47,497 bases of DNA from contig JALCMG010000016.1 of NCBI GenBank assembly GCA_022648325.1, positions 1-47,497 on the forward strand. The letters run 5' to 3'. The position numbers were made by a program, and so were the translations under genes. Source of the stretch: Olsenella sp. (GTDB taxonomy: Bacteria > Actinomycetota > Coriobacteriia > Coriobacteriales > Atopobiaceae). Shown piece by piece: positions 40,241-47,251 of this stretch. The notes below the pieces were generated by a model that made no database searches, was not told the DNA's origin, and was given only the letters and a program-made list of their open reading frames with translations. Each line of letters begins with the position of its first letter. Within the stretch, counting starts at the first letter, position 1.

Positions 40241-40852
40241 TTAGCTCCTTCGCTTGATGGCAGACACAGGGCAGTTCTCAAAGCAGAGGCCGCAGTGCAG
40301 GCAGTGCTCCTGCGCAATGACGAACGGCTTGCCCGGAGTGATGCACTTCTGCGGACAGCTGCGCGCGCACTTGCCGCAGCCGATGCAGGCATCCGTAATT
40401 ACGAAGCCCCGCACATGCGTGGCGGCACCGCCAAGCGAGAACGTCTGGCGGAAGATGGGAGAGACACCCAGGTCGAACAGCTTGACGCAACCGGTGTCGA
40501 TACGGAACGGATCGAGCACATAGCGGGAGTCGCCGGGGTACACGTCGTTCATTGAGGGGTTCTCGTCAAAGATGCGGTCGATGAGCGCATGGGCGTCCTT
40601 CTCGACCAGGCGAGCCTCACCAGCAAGGCGGATCATCTTGTAGTCGCGAGTCATGCCCACGATGGCCACGTGCGGGTCACGCAAGAGCTGGACGTGGAAG
40701 TCCTTGCCGCGCGAGGTGCAGAAGAAGAGCGCACCATCGTCCACGAGCATCACGTCGATGATGCGAATCTGGGGGTAGCCCTCCTCGTCCACCGTCGCAA
40801 ACGATACGTCCTTGATCTGTCGAAGGGTGTTCAGGCAGTCCTGCGCGCCCAT
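40241..40852 (-). CDS. FMN-binding (PNPOx-like) protein fused to 2x[4Fe-4S] ferredoxin
   Basis: A 203-residue two-part protein. Residues 1-135 form a pyridoxamine-phosphate-oxidase-like split barrel (EEGYPQIRIIDVM, TSRGKDFHVQLL), likely binding FMN. The C-terminal part has two 4Fe-4S sites, CIGCGKCARSCP and CLHCGLCFENCP. It may pass electrons between a ferredoxin pool and a flavin substrate in anaerobic metabolism. It is the first gene of the run leading to the OpuC genes, the dehydrogenase and Rrf2. The promoter region carries repeated GTTA(C/G)GTGT elements. Confidence 0.85.
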   Translation of the reverse strand: MGAQDCLNTLRQIKDVSFATVDEEGYPQIRIIDVMLVDDGALFFCTSRGKDFHVQLLRDPHVAIVGMTRDYKMIRLAGEARLVEKDAHALIDRIFDENPSMNDVYPGDSRYVLDPFRIDTGCVKLFDLGVSPIFRQTFSLGGAATHVRGFVITDACIGCGKCARSCPQKCITPGKPFVIAQEHCLHCGLCFENCPVSAIKRRS

Positions 40853-40873
40853 GGCGCCTCCCTGGTCGCTATG

Positions 40874-40916
40874 CGTTACGTGTAATATATTCGCTTATAC
40901 GTTAGGTGTCAATATA
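40874..40916. promoter_or_regulatory. Direct-repeat operator candidates before flavoprotein operon
   Basis: CGTTACGTGTAATATA (40874) and CGTTAGGTGTCAATATA (40900) form a direct repeat with 26-bp spacing in an AT-rich stretch 22 bp before the first gene. The pattern suits binding by two dimers of one regulator, possibly the Rrf2 protein encoded at the end of the run. Confidence 0.5.
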
Positions 40917-40923
40917 AATGTGA

Positions 40924-41038
40924 CATGTTAACGGCTTGGGAAACGCCCTAGCCCTCTACCAGCGTGGAATTGGTGACGGAAAGCTGGATGAGGCGCTCTT
41001 GACCTACATAGGCAAAACGTACGCACGGCTGGCGTAGG
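40924..41038 (+). pseudogene. Possible remnant of a gene C terminus
   Basis: After a TGA at 40921 one frame reads HVNGLGNALALYQRGIGDGK, then LDEALLTYIGKTYARLA and TAG. Its protein-like composition (alternating hydrophobic and charged residues, helix-like) contrasts with the surroundings. There is no start codon or ribosome binding site. It could be what remains of a deleted regulator-type gene. I do not recognise the family, and chance is possible. Confidence 0.3.
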
Positions 41039-41049
41039 CGCAGGCGGTG

Positions 41050-41195
41050 TCGGGCCGTGCGAGTCGCCGGAAGCGCGGTTTCCGCAGAAAAACCCGCAAA
41101 AATGGCCCCTCCGGAGACGATTTGTCGCCGGAGGGGCCAAACTGGATGCATCTCTCGCCAAAAGCGCGCTTCCGGCGACAACCCGCCGGGCAGCC
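41050..41195. repeat. Repeat family C hairpin array, copy 3 (diverged)
   Basis: Hairpin CCCCTCCGGAGAC/GTCGCCGGAGGGG around 41106-41138 is flanked by CCGCAAAAATG and ACTGGATGCATCTCTCGCCA spacers and a following CTTCCGG arm. Left-arm CCGG cores at 41111 and 41172 are 61 bp apart. It sits just downstream of map. Confidence 0.65.
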
Positions 41196-41202
41196 TGCCT
41201 CG

Positions 41203-42087
41203 CTACCAGGACAGCAGCTCGTAGCCGTCCTCGGTGACCACCAGCTGGACCTCCCACTGCGCGGAGTCCGAGCCGTCTGCCGTCCGCACGATCCACCCGT
41301 TGTCCTTGTCGGTCGTGATGTCCGGCGCACCGGCGTTGACCATGGGCTCGATGGTAAAGCACATGCCCGGTACCAGGATGGGACCGGTACCCTTCTTAGA
41401 GACAAAGCTCACGAAGGGGTCCTCGTGGAACTCGCGGCCAATGCCGTGGCCTCCATACTCAACGACGGTCGAGAAGCCCGCGGCCACGTTGACCGCGTTC
41501 ACCGCTGCACCCACGTCGCCCAGGTGGCCCCAGGGGCGCACGGCGGCAAGGCCCGCCTCGACGGACTTCTTGCACGTCTCGACCAGGCGGCGGCGCTCAT
41601 CAGAGACCTCACCGATGCAGTACATGCGGCTAGAGTCCGAGAAGTACCCACCCTTGATGGTGGACATGTCGACGTTGATGATGTCGCCGTCCTTGAGGAC
41701 GTCCTTCTCGTTGGGGAAGCCGTGGCAGATAACATCGTTGATTGAGGTGCACACGCTGTAGGGATAGCCCTCGAAGTTGAGGTCGGCCGAGACCGCGTCG
41801 TGCGCCGAGAGGTACTCCTCTACCCAGCGGTTGATGTCCATGGTCGAGACGCCTGCGGCGATGTGCTCGCCAACGTAGTCGAGAACGCCCATGTTGACGG
41901 CCGCCGACGCCTTGATGCCCTCGATGTCCGCCGCGGTTTTGAGGAGCGAGCGGGGCAGGACCTCCTCGCCATCGAGGTACAGGCGCTCCATGCGCTCGTC
42001 CGCCGGGCCGTGGCACTTCTTGTACTTGCGGCCGCTCCCGCACCAGCAGGGGTCGTTGCGCCCGGGAACGGGCAGCTTGTCAAACAT
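41203..42087 (-). CDS. map: Methionine aminopeptidase with N-terminal SEC-C zinc motif
   Basis: A 294-residue type I methionine aminopeptidase. An N-terminal SEC-C motif (NDPCWCGSGRKYKKCHG) precedes the catalytic pita-bread fold. Metal ligands and active-site residues are visible: H in VICHGFPNE, D in INVDMSTIKGGYFSDSS, H in GGHGIGREFHEDP, E in FTIEPMVN and E in AQWEVQLVVTE. It removes the initiator Met cotranslationally; the SEC-C motif may assist ribosome or SecA contact. Length and motifs are normal. Transcribed alone, leftward. Confidence 0.96.
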   Translation of the reverse strand: MFDKLPVPGRNDPCWCGSGRKYKKCHGPADERMERLYLDGEEVLPRSLLKTAADIEGIKASAAVNMGVLDYVGEHIAAGVSTMDINRWVEEYLSAHDAVSADLNFEGYPYSVCTSINDVICHGFPNEKDVLKDGDIINVDMSTIKGGYFSDSSRMYCIGEVSDERRRLVETCKKSVEAGLAAVRPWGHLGDVGAAVNAVNVAAGFSTVVEYGGHGIGREFHEDPFVSFVSKKGTGPILVPGMCFTIEPMVNAGAPDITTDKDNGWIVRTADGSDSAQWEVQLVVTEDGYELLSW

Positions 42088-42249
42088 GGCGATACTCCCA
42101 TCGGGTCGAACTTGCTCAGCATGTCAACGATACCCTCGCAGGGCGCCCATCGACGCCGGGATTGCGAGTTAGACGAATCTAATCACAGGCGGGGGATCGC
42201 CAGCCATGCCGGACAAGCAGCTCTTGGTGAGGCCAAGCTGCACCAACGT

Positions 42250-42318
42250 AACTATAATGAACTATAATTACATGTGAGAACTATAAAGGGCTATAAATTG
42301 ATTCGAGAACTATAAAGG
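42250..42318. promoter_or_regulatory. Helically phased AACTATAA repeats before AAA ATPase gene
   Basis: AACTATAA occurs at 42250, 42260, 42279 and 42308, with a weaker GCTATAAA at 42290. The last two strong copies extend to GAGAACTATAAAGG. Spacings of 10, 19 and 29 bp are near multiples of one helical turn. The last copy overlaps the AAAGGA ribosome binding site, as expected for autorepression. The preceding 42088-42249 shows no gene. Confidence 0.75.
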
Positions 42319-42327
42319 ACTTAGAAA

Positions 42328-43365
42328 ATGATGAGAAACCCATACTCCCTGCTCTTTGGCAAGGCCCCATCGCAGCTCATCGACCGAGTTTCTCAGCGCA
42401 GGCTGGTTGTCGAGGACTTCACGTCTCCCGGCCCCTCTCAACAGATTTACGTTGTCACTGGTGTATGCGGTATAGGCAAGACTGTTTTTCTCACCGAAGT
42501 CGAGAGGGAATTTGGGAAGGTCGACGGGTGGATTGTAGTGGAGCTTAACCCCAATCGCGACATGCTCACGTCCCTGGCAGCAAAGCTCGCAAGCCAAGAT
42601 GCACTTGCAAGAGTATTCCAGAGGGCAAAGATCAATCTGTCTTTCTTTGGATTTGGACTCGAGGTAAGCGGCTCTGCCCCCATCACTGACATCGAGACTG
42701 CCCTCGCAAAGATGCTCCAAAGCCTTGCCAGGGATAACAAACGAGTGCTCATCGCCATCGACGAAGTTTCTCGCACACAGGCAACGCAGGAATTTGCCAG
42801 CTCCTTCCAGATATTTGTCCGTCAGGACCTCCCTGTGTTCCTACTGGCAACCGGCCTATACGAGAACATCAGTGACCTGCAGAATGCGGATAACCTCACA
42901 TTTTTGTATCGTGCACCAAAAATCGAACTGGCGCCGCTCAACGCAGGTGCAATTGCAACCAACTACGAGCGGACCTTTAAAATCACTCGGGATGAAGCTC
43001 GGAAGATGGCAGCTCTCACCATGGGATATTCGTTCGCGTTCCAAGTTCTTGGTTATCTCACTTGGAACGCAGGTGGAAACTGGCGTGGCGTAGTCGATGA
43101 CTATCGCCAATACCTGGACGAATATTCTTACGAGAAGATATGGTCGGAGCTTTCAGAGCGAGACCGCGAAGTTTCTCGCGCCATTGCAAACTCGACCGAT
43201 GGCAGAATTCAGGGCATTCGAGCATCGCTTGATATGGCTTCTAATCAATTCAGTCCATATCGCGACCGGCTCATTCGAAAGGGCATTGTCGACGGCAGTA
43301 CGCACGGATACCTCAGCTTCACGCTGCCGCTGTTCAATGAGTTCGTTCTTGATCAGCCGCGTTAA
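42328..43365 (+). CDS. Orphan AAA/STAND-like ATPase
   Basis: A 345-residue P-loop ATPase: Walker A VTGVCGIGKTVF (about 47), Walker B VLIAIDEVSRT (about 148), sensor-1-like FLLATGLY, and a C-terminal winged-helix-like part (ALTMGYSFAFQVLGY ... GIVDGSTHGYLSFTLPLFNEF). The layout is that of MNS/ORC-like AAA proteins found alone in many gut genomes; their role is unknown. The codon use is visibly less GC-rich than neighbours, suggesting recent transfer. Regulation is probably by the phased repeats upstream. Defence, plasmid-derived or regulatory roles are all open. Confidence 0.8.
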   Translation: MMRNPYSLLFGKAPSQLIDRVSQRRLVVEDFTSPGPSQQIYVVTGVCGIGKTVFLTEVEREFGKVDGWIVVELNPNRDMLTSLAAKLASQDALARVFQRAKINLSFFGFGLEVSGSAPITDIETALAKMLQSLARDNKRVLIAIDEVSRTQATQEFASSFQIFVRQDLPVFLLATGLYENISDLQNADNLTFLYRAPKIELAPLNAGAIATNYERTFKITRDEARKMAALTMGYSFAFQVLGYLTWNAGGNWRGVVDDYRQYLDEYSYEKIWSELSERDREVSRAIANSTDGRIQGIRASLDMASNQFSPYRDRLIRKGIVDGSTHGYLSFTLPLFNEFVLDQPR

Positions 43366-43436
43366 GCAGCAAGGGGGAATGCCTTAAGGCACCAAGAAGG
43401 TGGCGACAGCACATGAGGCGCTGCCCTGCAGTATGA

Positions 43437-43460
43437 TATGAACTTAGCTTTAGGTTCATA
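43437..43460. promoter_or_regulatory. MerR-type operator
   Basis: TATGAAC (43437-43443) and GTTCATA (43454-43460) form an inverted repeat 20 bp before the MerR gene, with TTAG/CTTTAG inside. Operators of MerR-family AdhR-like regulators have this form. Confidence 0.65.
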
Positions 43461-43479
43461 CCTATCCCGGAAGGACGAG

Positions 43480-43932
43480 ATGTACACCATAGGCCAGGTA
43501 TCGCAGATGTTCGACCTGCCCGTGTCCACACTGCGCTACTACGACAAGATGGGGCTCTTCCCCGGACTTGCGCGCACGTCGGGCACCCGTCGCTTTGACG
43601 AAGAGCAGCTGGAAGCGCTGCGCGTAATCGAGTGTCTCAAGCGCTCCGGGCTAGAGATTCGCGACATCAAGAAGTTCATGGACTGGTGCCAGGAGGGCCC
43701 GAGCACGTACGCCGACCAGCTGGAGCTATTCCGCGAGCAGCGGCGCGAGGTGGACGAGAAGATCGCCGAGCTAGAGCGCACGCGCGCAATGCTCAGCTGG
43801 AAGTGCTGGTACTACGGCAAGGCCTGCGAGCAGGGCAACGAGGACTTTGCGGCCAATCTGCCAGATGGCCTTCCCGAGGATGGTCGCCGCCTGTGGGACG
43901 AATCGCACGACGAGACAGGCAAGATGGCCTAG
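43480..43932 (+). CDS. MerR-family transcriptional regulator
   Basis: A 150-residue MerR regulator: HTH_MerR (MYTIGQVSQMFDLPVSTLRYYDKMGLFP), the second wing and recognition part to about 75, a long dimerisation coiled coil (QLELFREQRREVDEKIAELERTRAML), and a C-terminal KCWYYGKACEQG with two Cys that could sense thiol-reactive compounds. The start at 43480 follows GGAAGGA. No separate target gene lies next to it, so it may act on itself and distant genes. Confidence 0.92.
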   Translation: MYTIGQVSQMFDLPVSTLRYYDKMGLFPGLARTSGTRRFDEEQLEALRVIECLKRSGLEIRDIKKFMDWCQEGPSTYADQLELFREQRREVDEKIAELERTRAMLSWKCWYYGKACEQGNEDFAANLPDGLPEDGRRLWDESHDETGKMA

Positions 43933-43954
43933 CGGCAATGCGATTGCTGCCCTG

Positions 43955-44063
43955 CTGCAGAATTCGATCGGTTATGGCCACTTAACCGATCGAATTCTGC
44001 AGGGTCGCCACCAACTTGCACATTCCGATTGATTACGGGCATCTAACCAATCGGAATCTGCAG
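43955..44063. repeat. Palindromic repeat family A, tandem pair
   Basis: CTGCAGAATTCGATCGGTTA (43955-43974) is matched perfectly by its 20-base complement at 43983-44002 around TGGCCACT. A second, imperfect copy (44015-44063: TTGCACATTCCGATTGATTA / TAACCAATCGGAATCTGCAG) starts 60 bp later. It lies downstream of the MerR gene and before yhbY. Confidence 0.9.
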
Positions 44064-44194
44064 GGAGCGAGAAGGTCGCCCAGCAAGCACCCACAGCCGC
44101 CCGCGCGTGGTAACCTGCCATAGCGTTATCACCAGCGAGAAGCGCGCCTCAGGACTGCGCGCTCGAAGCCCCGCGCTTCCACATAGGAGGAACC

Positions 44195-44494
44195 ATGGAA
44201 CTCACCGGCCGTCAGATTCGCCAGCTCCGCAGCATGGCCAACCGACTCGAGGCGACCATCGGCGTTGGCAAGGCCGGCATCACGGACGCCGTCGTGCGCC
44301 AGACCGACTCTGCGCTCGAAGCAAACGAACTCGTCAAGTGCTCGGTCCAGGGTACCTCGGGCATGGACATCCGCGAGGCCGCCATTGCACTCGCGCGCCC
44401 CACGCATGCCGAGGTCGTCCAGGTGATTGGCCACAAGTTTGTGCTCTACCGCATGTCTCAGCGAGAGGACATCGAGCACATCCAGCTGGTGTAG
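44195..44494 (+). CDS. yhbY: YhbY-family RNA-binding protein
   Basis: A 99-residue CRM-domain (CRS1/YhbY) protein: LTGRQIRQLRSMANRLEATIGVGKAGITD with the GxxG-type RNA-binding loop, and LVKCSVQGTSGMD later. YhbY proteins associate with pre-50S ribosomal particles. Length and motifs are standard for the family. AGGAGG precedes the ATG. It appears monocistronic, followed by a long imperfect palindrome. Confidence 0.95.
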   Translation: MELTGRQIRQLRSMANRLEATIGVGKAGITDAVVRQTDSALEANELVKCSVQGTSGMDIREAAIALARPTHAEVVQVIGHKFVLYRMSQREDIEHIQLV

Positions 44495-44525
44495 AGCCCG
44501 GTCCCGTATCCTGGGGGGCAGCTCC

Positions 44526-44596
44526 AACGAGAAATGTGACAAAACTCGACGTTTGATCGTCGCATATGCGACAACCCTCAAACCGAGCTTCTCGTT
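44526..44596. other. Multi-part palindrome downstream of yhbY
   Basis: Nested inverted arms: AACGAGAA/TTCTCGTT (44526-44533, 44589-44596), CTCG/CGAG, GTTTGA/TCAAAC (44551-44556, 44578-44583) and the perfect palindrome GTCGCATATGCGAC (44559-44572). Together they make one long imperfect hairpin. No T-run follows. It could be an RNA structure or a mobile-element remnant. Confidence 0.65.
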
Positions 44597-44945
44597 CCCC
44601 ACAGAAGGCGTTTTGTTCAATGGACGCTGAGGGGAAATGCGCCTGCGGGCGCACCTTCATGAGCATTCGAGAGGACCGCGCAACTGATATCGCGAGAATT
44701 ACGTTCGGAAGCCGAGTTGTGAGTAATCCAGAAGGCCCGAAACGGTCATACCCAAGGACCTCAGGCACTTCCCGTGCTTGGCACTGTGGAAGTAAGGCCC
44801 TCGTAACTCGACAACAACAGGCGGAACATTGTTATTGTATTGCATTAATCGACGGATTCTCCTCTCGCTGAGGCCCTCGGCCAAAGGGACTCTTACACAC
44901 AACTTGACTTTTGCGTGCCATTCTTGACTTTCATCTTGCGCGAGA
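44597..44945. other. Gene-free interval
   Basis: Short frames exist on both strands, but none has a ribosome binding site or recognisable domain. The lower GC of 44790-44860 suggests non-coding or decayed sequence. Confidence 0.4.
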
Positions 44946-44949
44946 TGGC

Positions 44950-44993
44950 AAAACGGCGGGGCCACCGCCCGTTGTCGGGCAGTGACCCCGCCG
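44950..44993 (-). terminator. Terminator after flavin-reductase gene
   Basis: On the minus strand CGGCGGGG pairs with CCCCGCCG (44986-44993 and 44954-44961), with an inner GCCCG/CGGGC stem, followed by TTTT. Located 22 bp after the stop codon. Confidence 0.85.
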
Positions 44994-45014
44994 ATTGCCG
45001 CGCTTGAAGCGACG

Positions 45015-45548
45015 CTACATCGTGTACGCGGCTACAACCTCGCCGTAGTAGGCGATGTGCACGTCGCGGTTGCCAAGGCAGTTGGTGCTGGGCACGTCCT
45101 GCGGATAGAAGCGGTCAATGAAGTCCGCCGGCAGGGCGTTGCGGTCCTGGGGCTGACGGTACACCACGCGGCACTCAAGGGTGACAGCGGCCTCGGCGAT
45201 GGCGGGCACAGACACCACCTGGGACTTTACCGTGTGCAGTCCCAGCTCGGAAATCTTGTCGACATCGCGGCCGGTGACGCTGCCTGCGCGGCCCAGGACC
45301 TTGCGGTCGAACCCCTCCCCTGGAATGCCAATGGTGAACTCGCCCGTCTCGTCTAGAAGCGTACGGGTAAAGCGACCCTCGCGCACAAAGGTCACGAACA
45401 CCGGTCGCGCCCACTCCACGCCCAGCATGCCCCACGAGATGGTCATGGTGTTGACCTTCCCGTTTGCCGCGCTGGTAAGCAGCACGCCCTTGTCGACGGC
45501 AGTCAGGATTTCGCCCGCGTGCTCGAGCACATCGATCTTCTCGCCCAT
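45015..45548 (-). CDS. Flavin reductase-like (FMN-binding) protein
   Basis: A 177-residue split-barrel protein of the flavin reductase-like domain family: GVLLTSAANGKVNTMTISWGMLGVEWARP near residue 20 is the FMN-binding signature, followed by the VREGRFTRTLLDETGEFTIG stretch and SKVS-like C-terminal strands. Anaerobes use such proteins as flavoredoxins or NAD(P)H:flavin reductases. The start at 45548 has GGAG upstream; an extension to 45581 lacks support. Its 5' region carries a strong hairpin (45581-45627) that might control expression. Confidence 0.85.
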   Translation of the reverse strand: MGEKIDVLEHAGEILTAVDKGVLLTSAANGKVNTMTISWGMLGVEWARPVFVTFVREGRFTRTLLDETGEFTIGIPGEGFDRKVLGRAGSVTGRDVDKISELGLHTVKSQVVSVPAIAEAAVTLECRVVYRQPQDRNALPADFIDRFYPQDVPSTNCLGNRDVHIAYYGEVVAAYTM

Positions 45549-45580
45549 GCAATCACTCCACTTCAAAAGGCCCCGCGCCA

Positions 45581-45627
45581 AGGCGCCTGGGACAGCTCGG
45601 AACTGTCACGGTTGTACCCAGGCGCCT
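45581..45627 (-). promoter_or_regulatory. Leader hairpin before flavin-reductase gene
   Basis: On the minus strand AGGCGCCTGGG pairs with CCCAGGCGCCT, and an inner GACAG/CTGTC stem forms around TTCCGAG. The hairpin ends about 35 bp before the start, and CCTTTTG follows after an 11-base GC-rich stretch. The GACAGTTC/GAGCTGTC core looks like a known REP-type element. It may be a terminator/attenuator or just a repeat. Confidence 0.5.
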
Positions 45628-45664
45628 GCGACGCGTGTCGGGAAATGAAGAATCGGGGAGTGGT

Positions 45665-45860
45665 TCTCGGCGTCAGTTGGGCGCCGGAAGGCACGTTATA
45701 GCAGCAAGTGCGTACAAGGTGCGCCCTCGGGCGTCAGGCGGGCGCCGGAGGGCACGTTACCGCAGCGATTACGTACAAAACCACCCTTCCGGCGTCGTTT
45801 TCTCGCCGGAAGGGCGGTTCTTGCAGCCATCATGTACGAGAAGCGCCTTCGGGCGCCACC
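45665..45860. repeat. Repeat family B hairpin array, copy 4
   Basis: Spacers GCAGCAAGTGCGTACAA, GCAGCGATTACGTACAA and GCAGCCATCATGTACGA have GTAC cores at 45712, 45773 and 45834, exactly 61 bp apart. They alternate with hairpins such as GCCCTCGGGCG...GCGCCGGAGGGC and CCCTTCCGGCG...TCGCCGGAAGGG. The orientation is opposite to the 12.3-kb array. It lies just behind the NmrA-like gene. Confidence 0.8.
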
Positions 45861-45865
45861 CGCTC

Positions 45866-46513
45866 CTACTTGCTCACAACAGAGATGCGCTCGCGGATGT
45901 GCTCGCCGGGCTCGACCTCGTCCACCAGCGCAATGGCGTAGTCGGCATAGGAGATGGTCGACTCGCCCTTTGCGTTCGGCGTAAGCTCCTCGCCGGCGAG
46001 GGTGTACTCACCGGTGCACTCGCCCTCGGCCTGGAAGTCCGCCGCAGGCGAGACGTACGTCCAGCGCACGTCGTCACGGCCGCGCAGCGCGTCGAGCGCC
46101 TGCTGGTGAGCGCCGGCCACGCCCTTGAAGGCGTCCGGGAACTCTGGCGTCTGCGCCAGGGTCACGGTGTGCTCGGGGTCCACGAAGAGCGACCCTGCGC
46201 CGCCAACGACCACCAGTCAAACCTCGGTACCCGCGAGCGCGTCGGCGAGGTGCTTCGCGGCGTCGGGGATGAGGTGCAGCGTGTCCTCGCTCCAGCCGCC
46301 CACGGCGTCGACCACGGCGTCAAAGCCCTCGAGCTGGTCGCGGCCAATCGTCAGCGCGTCGCCCTTGAGGAAGTGCTGCGCCTGGGTGCGGCTCTCCTCG
46401 CGAGCGATGGCGGCGACGTCAAACCCGCGGCGCACGGACTCCGCCACAACGAGGCTGCCCACGCGACCGTTGGCAGCAACGACGGCAATCTTCTTGGTGT
46501 TGTTCTGGCTCAT
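45866..46513 (-). pseudogene. NAD(P)-binding NmrA-like protein with one in-frame TGA
   Basis: The frame encodes 215 residues if one TGA (46217-46219) is ignored. The N-terminal Rossmann motif KIAVVAANGRVGSLV, the middle AVVDAVGGW and the later VVVGGAGSLFVDPEHTVTLA are all as in NmrA/SDR-type oxidoreductases. The stop falls between ALAGTEV and LVVVGGAG, where relatives commonly have Arg, so CGA to TGA is the likely change. The downstream 116 codons remain open and conserved in style, so the loss is recent, or the TGA (followed by C) is read through. The start at 46513 has GAAGGG. Divergent from an HxlR regulator. Confidence 0.8.
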
Positions 46514-46605
46514 GGCGTTTCCCTTCTCAACTGGCGACGGCCCAGCGCCACCGCCCTTCTGACGCTTGCAACAATACGGAGATTGGTGCATATTTGGAAG
46601 TAAGC

Positions 46606-46642
46606 ACAACAAAGTGTTGTAAGTACCTATAAGTAACTATTG
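46606..46642. promoter_or_regulatory. HxlR-type operator region
   Basis: ACAACA-AAG-TGTTGT (46606-46620) is a perfect inverted repeat followed by two AGTA(C/A)CTAT direct repeats 10 bp apart. It sits between the divergent NmrA-like and HxlR genes; YodB/HxlR-type regulators bind GTAAGTA-like sequences such as are seen here. Confidence 0.6.
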
Positions 46643-46655
46643 GAGATTACCAGCA

Positions 46656-47030
46656 ATGTCTCAAAACGAAGATCTTCTCGGCAAGTTACCGGCATGCCCG
46701 GTGGAGACCACACTCACGCTCATCGGCAACAAGTGGGAGGTCCTCATCCTTCGCGACCTCATGGAGGGAACCAAGCGCTTTGGCGAGCTGCGGCGCTCGG
46801 TGGGCAACATCTCGCAGAAGGTGCTCACCAGCCAGCTGCGCACCATGGAGGAGGCGGGACTCGTGCATCGCGAGGTGTTCGCCGAGGTGCCGCCGCGCGT
46901 GGAGTACTCGCTCACGCCGCTGGGCAAGAGCCTCCAGCCCGTACTGGATTCGCTGCGGGACTGGGGCACCGAGTACAAGCGCCACCTGTCGGACGGCACG
47001 CCCATGGAGGCACAGGCGGTCGAAGGGTAG
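46656..47030 (+). CDS. HxlR-family (DUF24) redox-type regulator
   Basis: A 124-residue winged-helix regulator with the HxlR hallmark CPVETTLTLIGNKWEVLILRDL, including Cys14 at the position used for thiol sensing in YodB/QsrR-type proteins. The recognition part is KRFGELRRSVGNISQKVLTSQLR. It likely controls the divergent NmrA-like oxidoreductase in response to quinones or electrophiles. It ends in TAG. A family E palindrome and a direct repeat follow. Confidence 0.93.
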   Translation: MSQNEDLLGKLPACPVETTLTLIGNKWEVLILRDLMEGTKRFGELRRSVGNISQKVLTSQLRTMEEAGLVHREVFAEVPPRVEYSLTPLGKSLQPVLDSLRDWGTEYKRHLSDGTPMEAQAVEG

Positions 47031-47082
47031 GTGCCGAGAAAACCCGACGCCCCCTTTCGCCGGGGCCGTCCTCTCCCCCACC

Positions 47083-47251
47083 GCTACAGATTCGCACACG
47101 AATGTGTGGCGCTTCTCGTCCACAAAGGTGCCTCGAGGCTCGAATGTGCGACGCCTCACGCGTACCGTCAAGCGATGGACAGGAGCACGGCGACGACAAT
47201 CATGGTGACCATCATGAGCGACACCTCACGCGTACCGTCGAGCGATGGACA
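47083..47251. repeat. Family E palindrome and 29-bp direct repeat
   Basis: ACAGATTCG-CACA-CGAATGTGT (from 47085) is a family E palindrome, echoed by CTCGAATGTGCGACGC near 47140. CCTCACGCGTACCGTC(A/G)AGC continues to GATGGACAG in two copies, about 47153-47181 and 47223-47251, differing at one base. The right copy contains the stop codon of the fructosamine-kinase gene, so the left copy looks like a duplicated gene end. Confidence 0.75.

Noticed and set aside
44566..44965. Short coding frames between yhbY and the flavin reductase
   Set aside because: Frames on both strands lack ribosome binding sites and recognisable motifs.
45581..45627. T-box or FMN riboswitch
   Set aside because: TGGGTACAACCG resembles a T-box bulge only superficially, and the conserved FMN riboswitch segments are missing.
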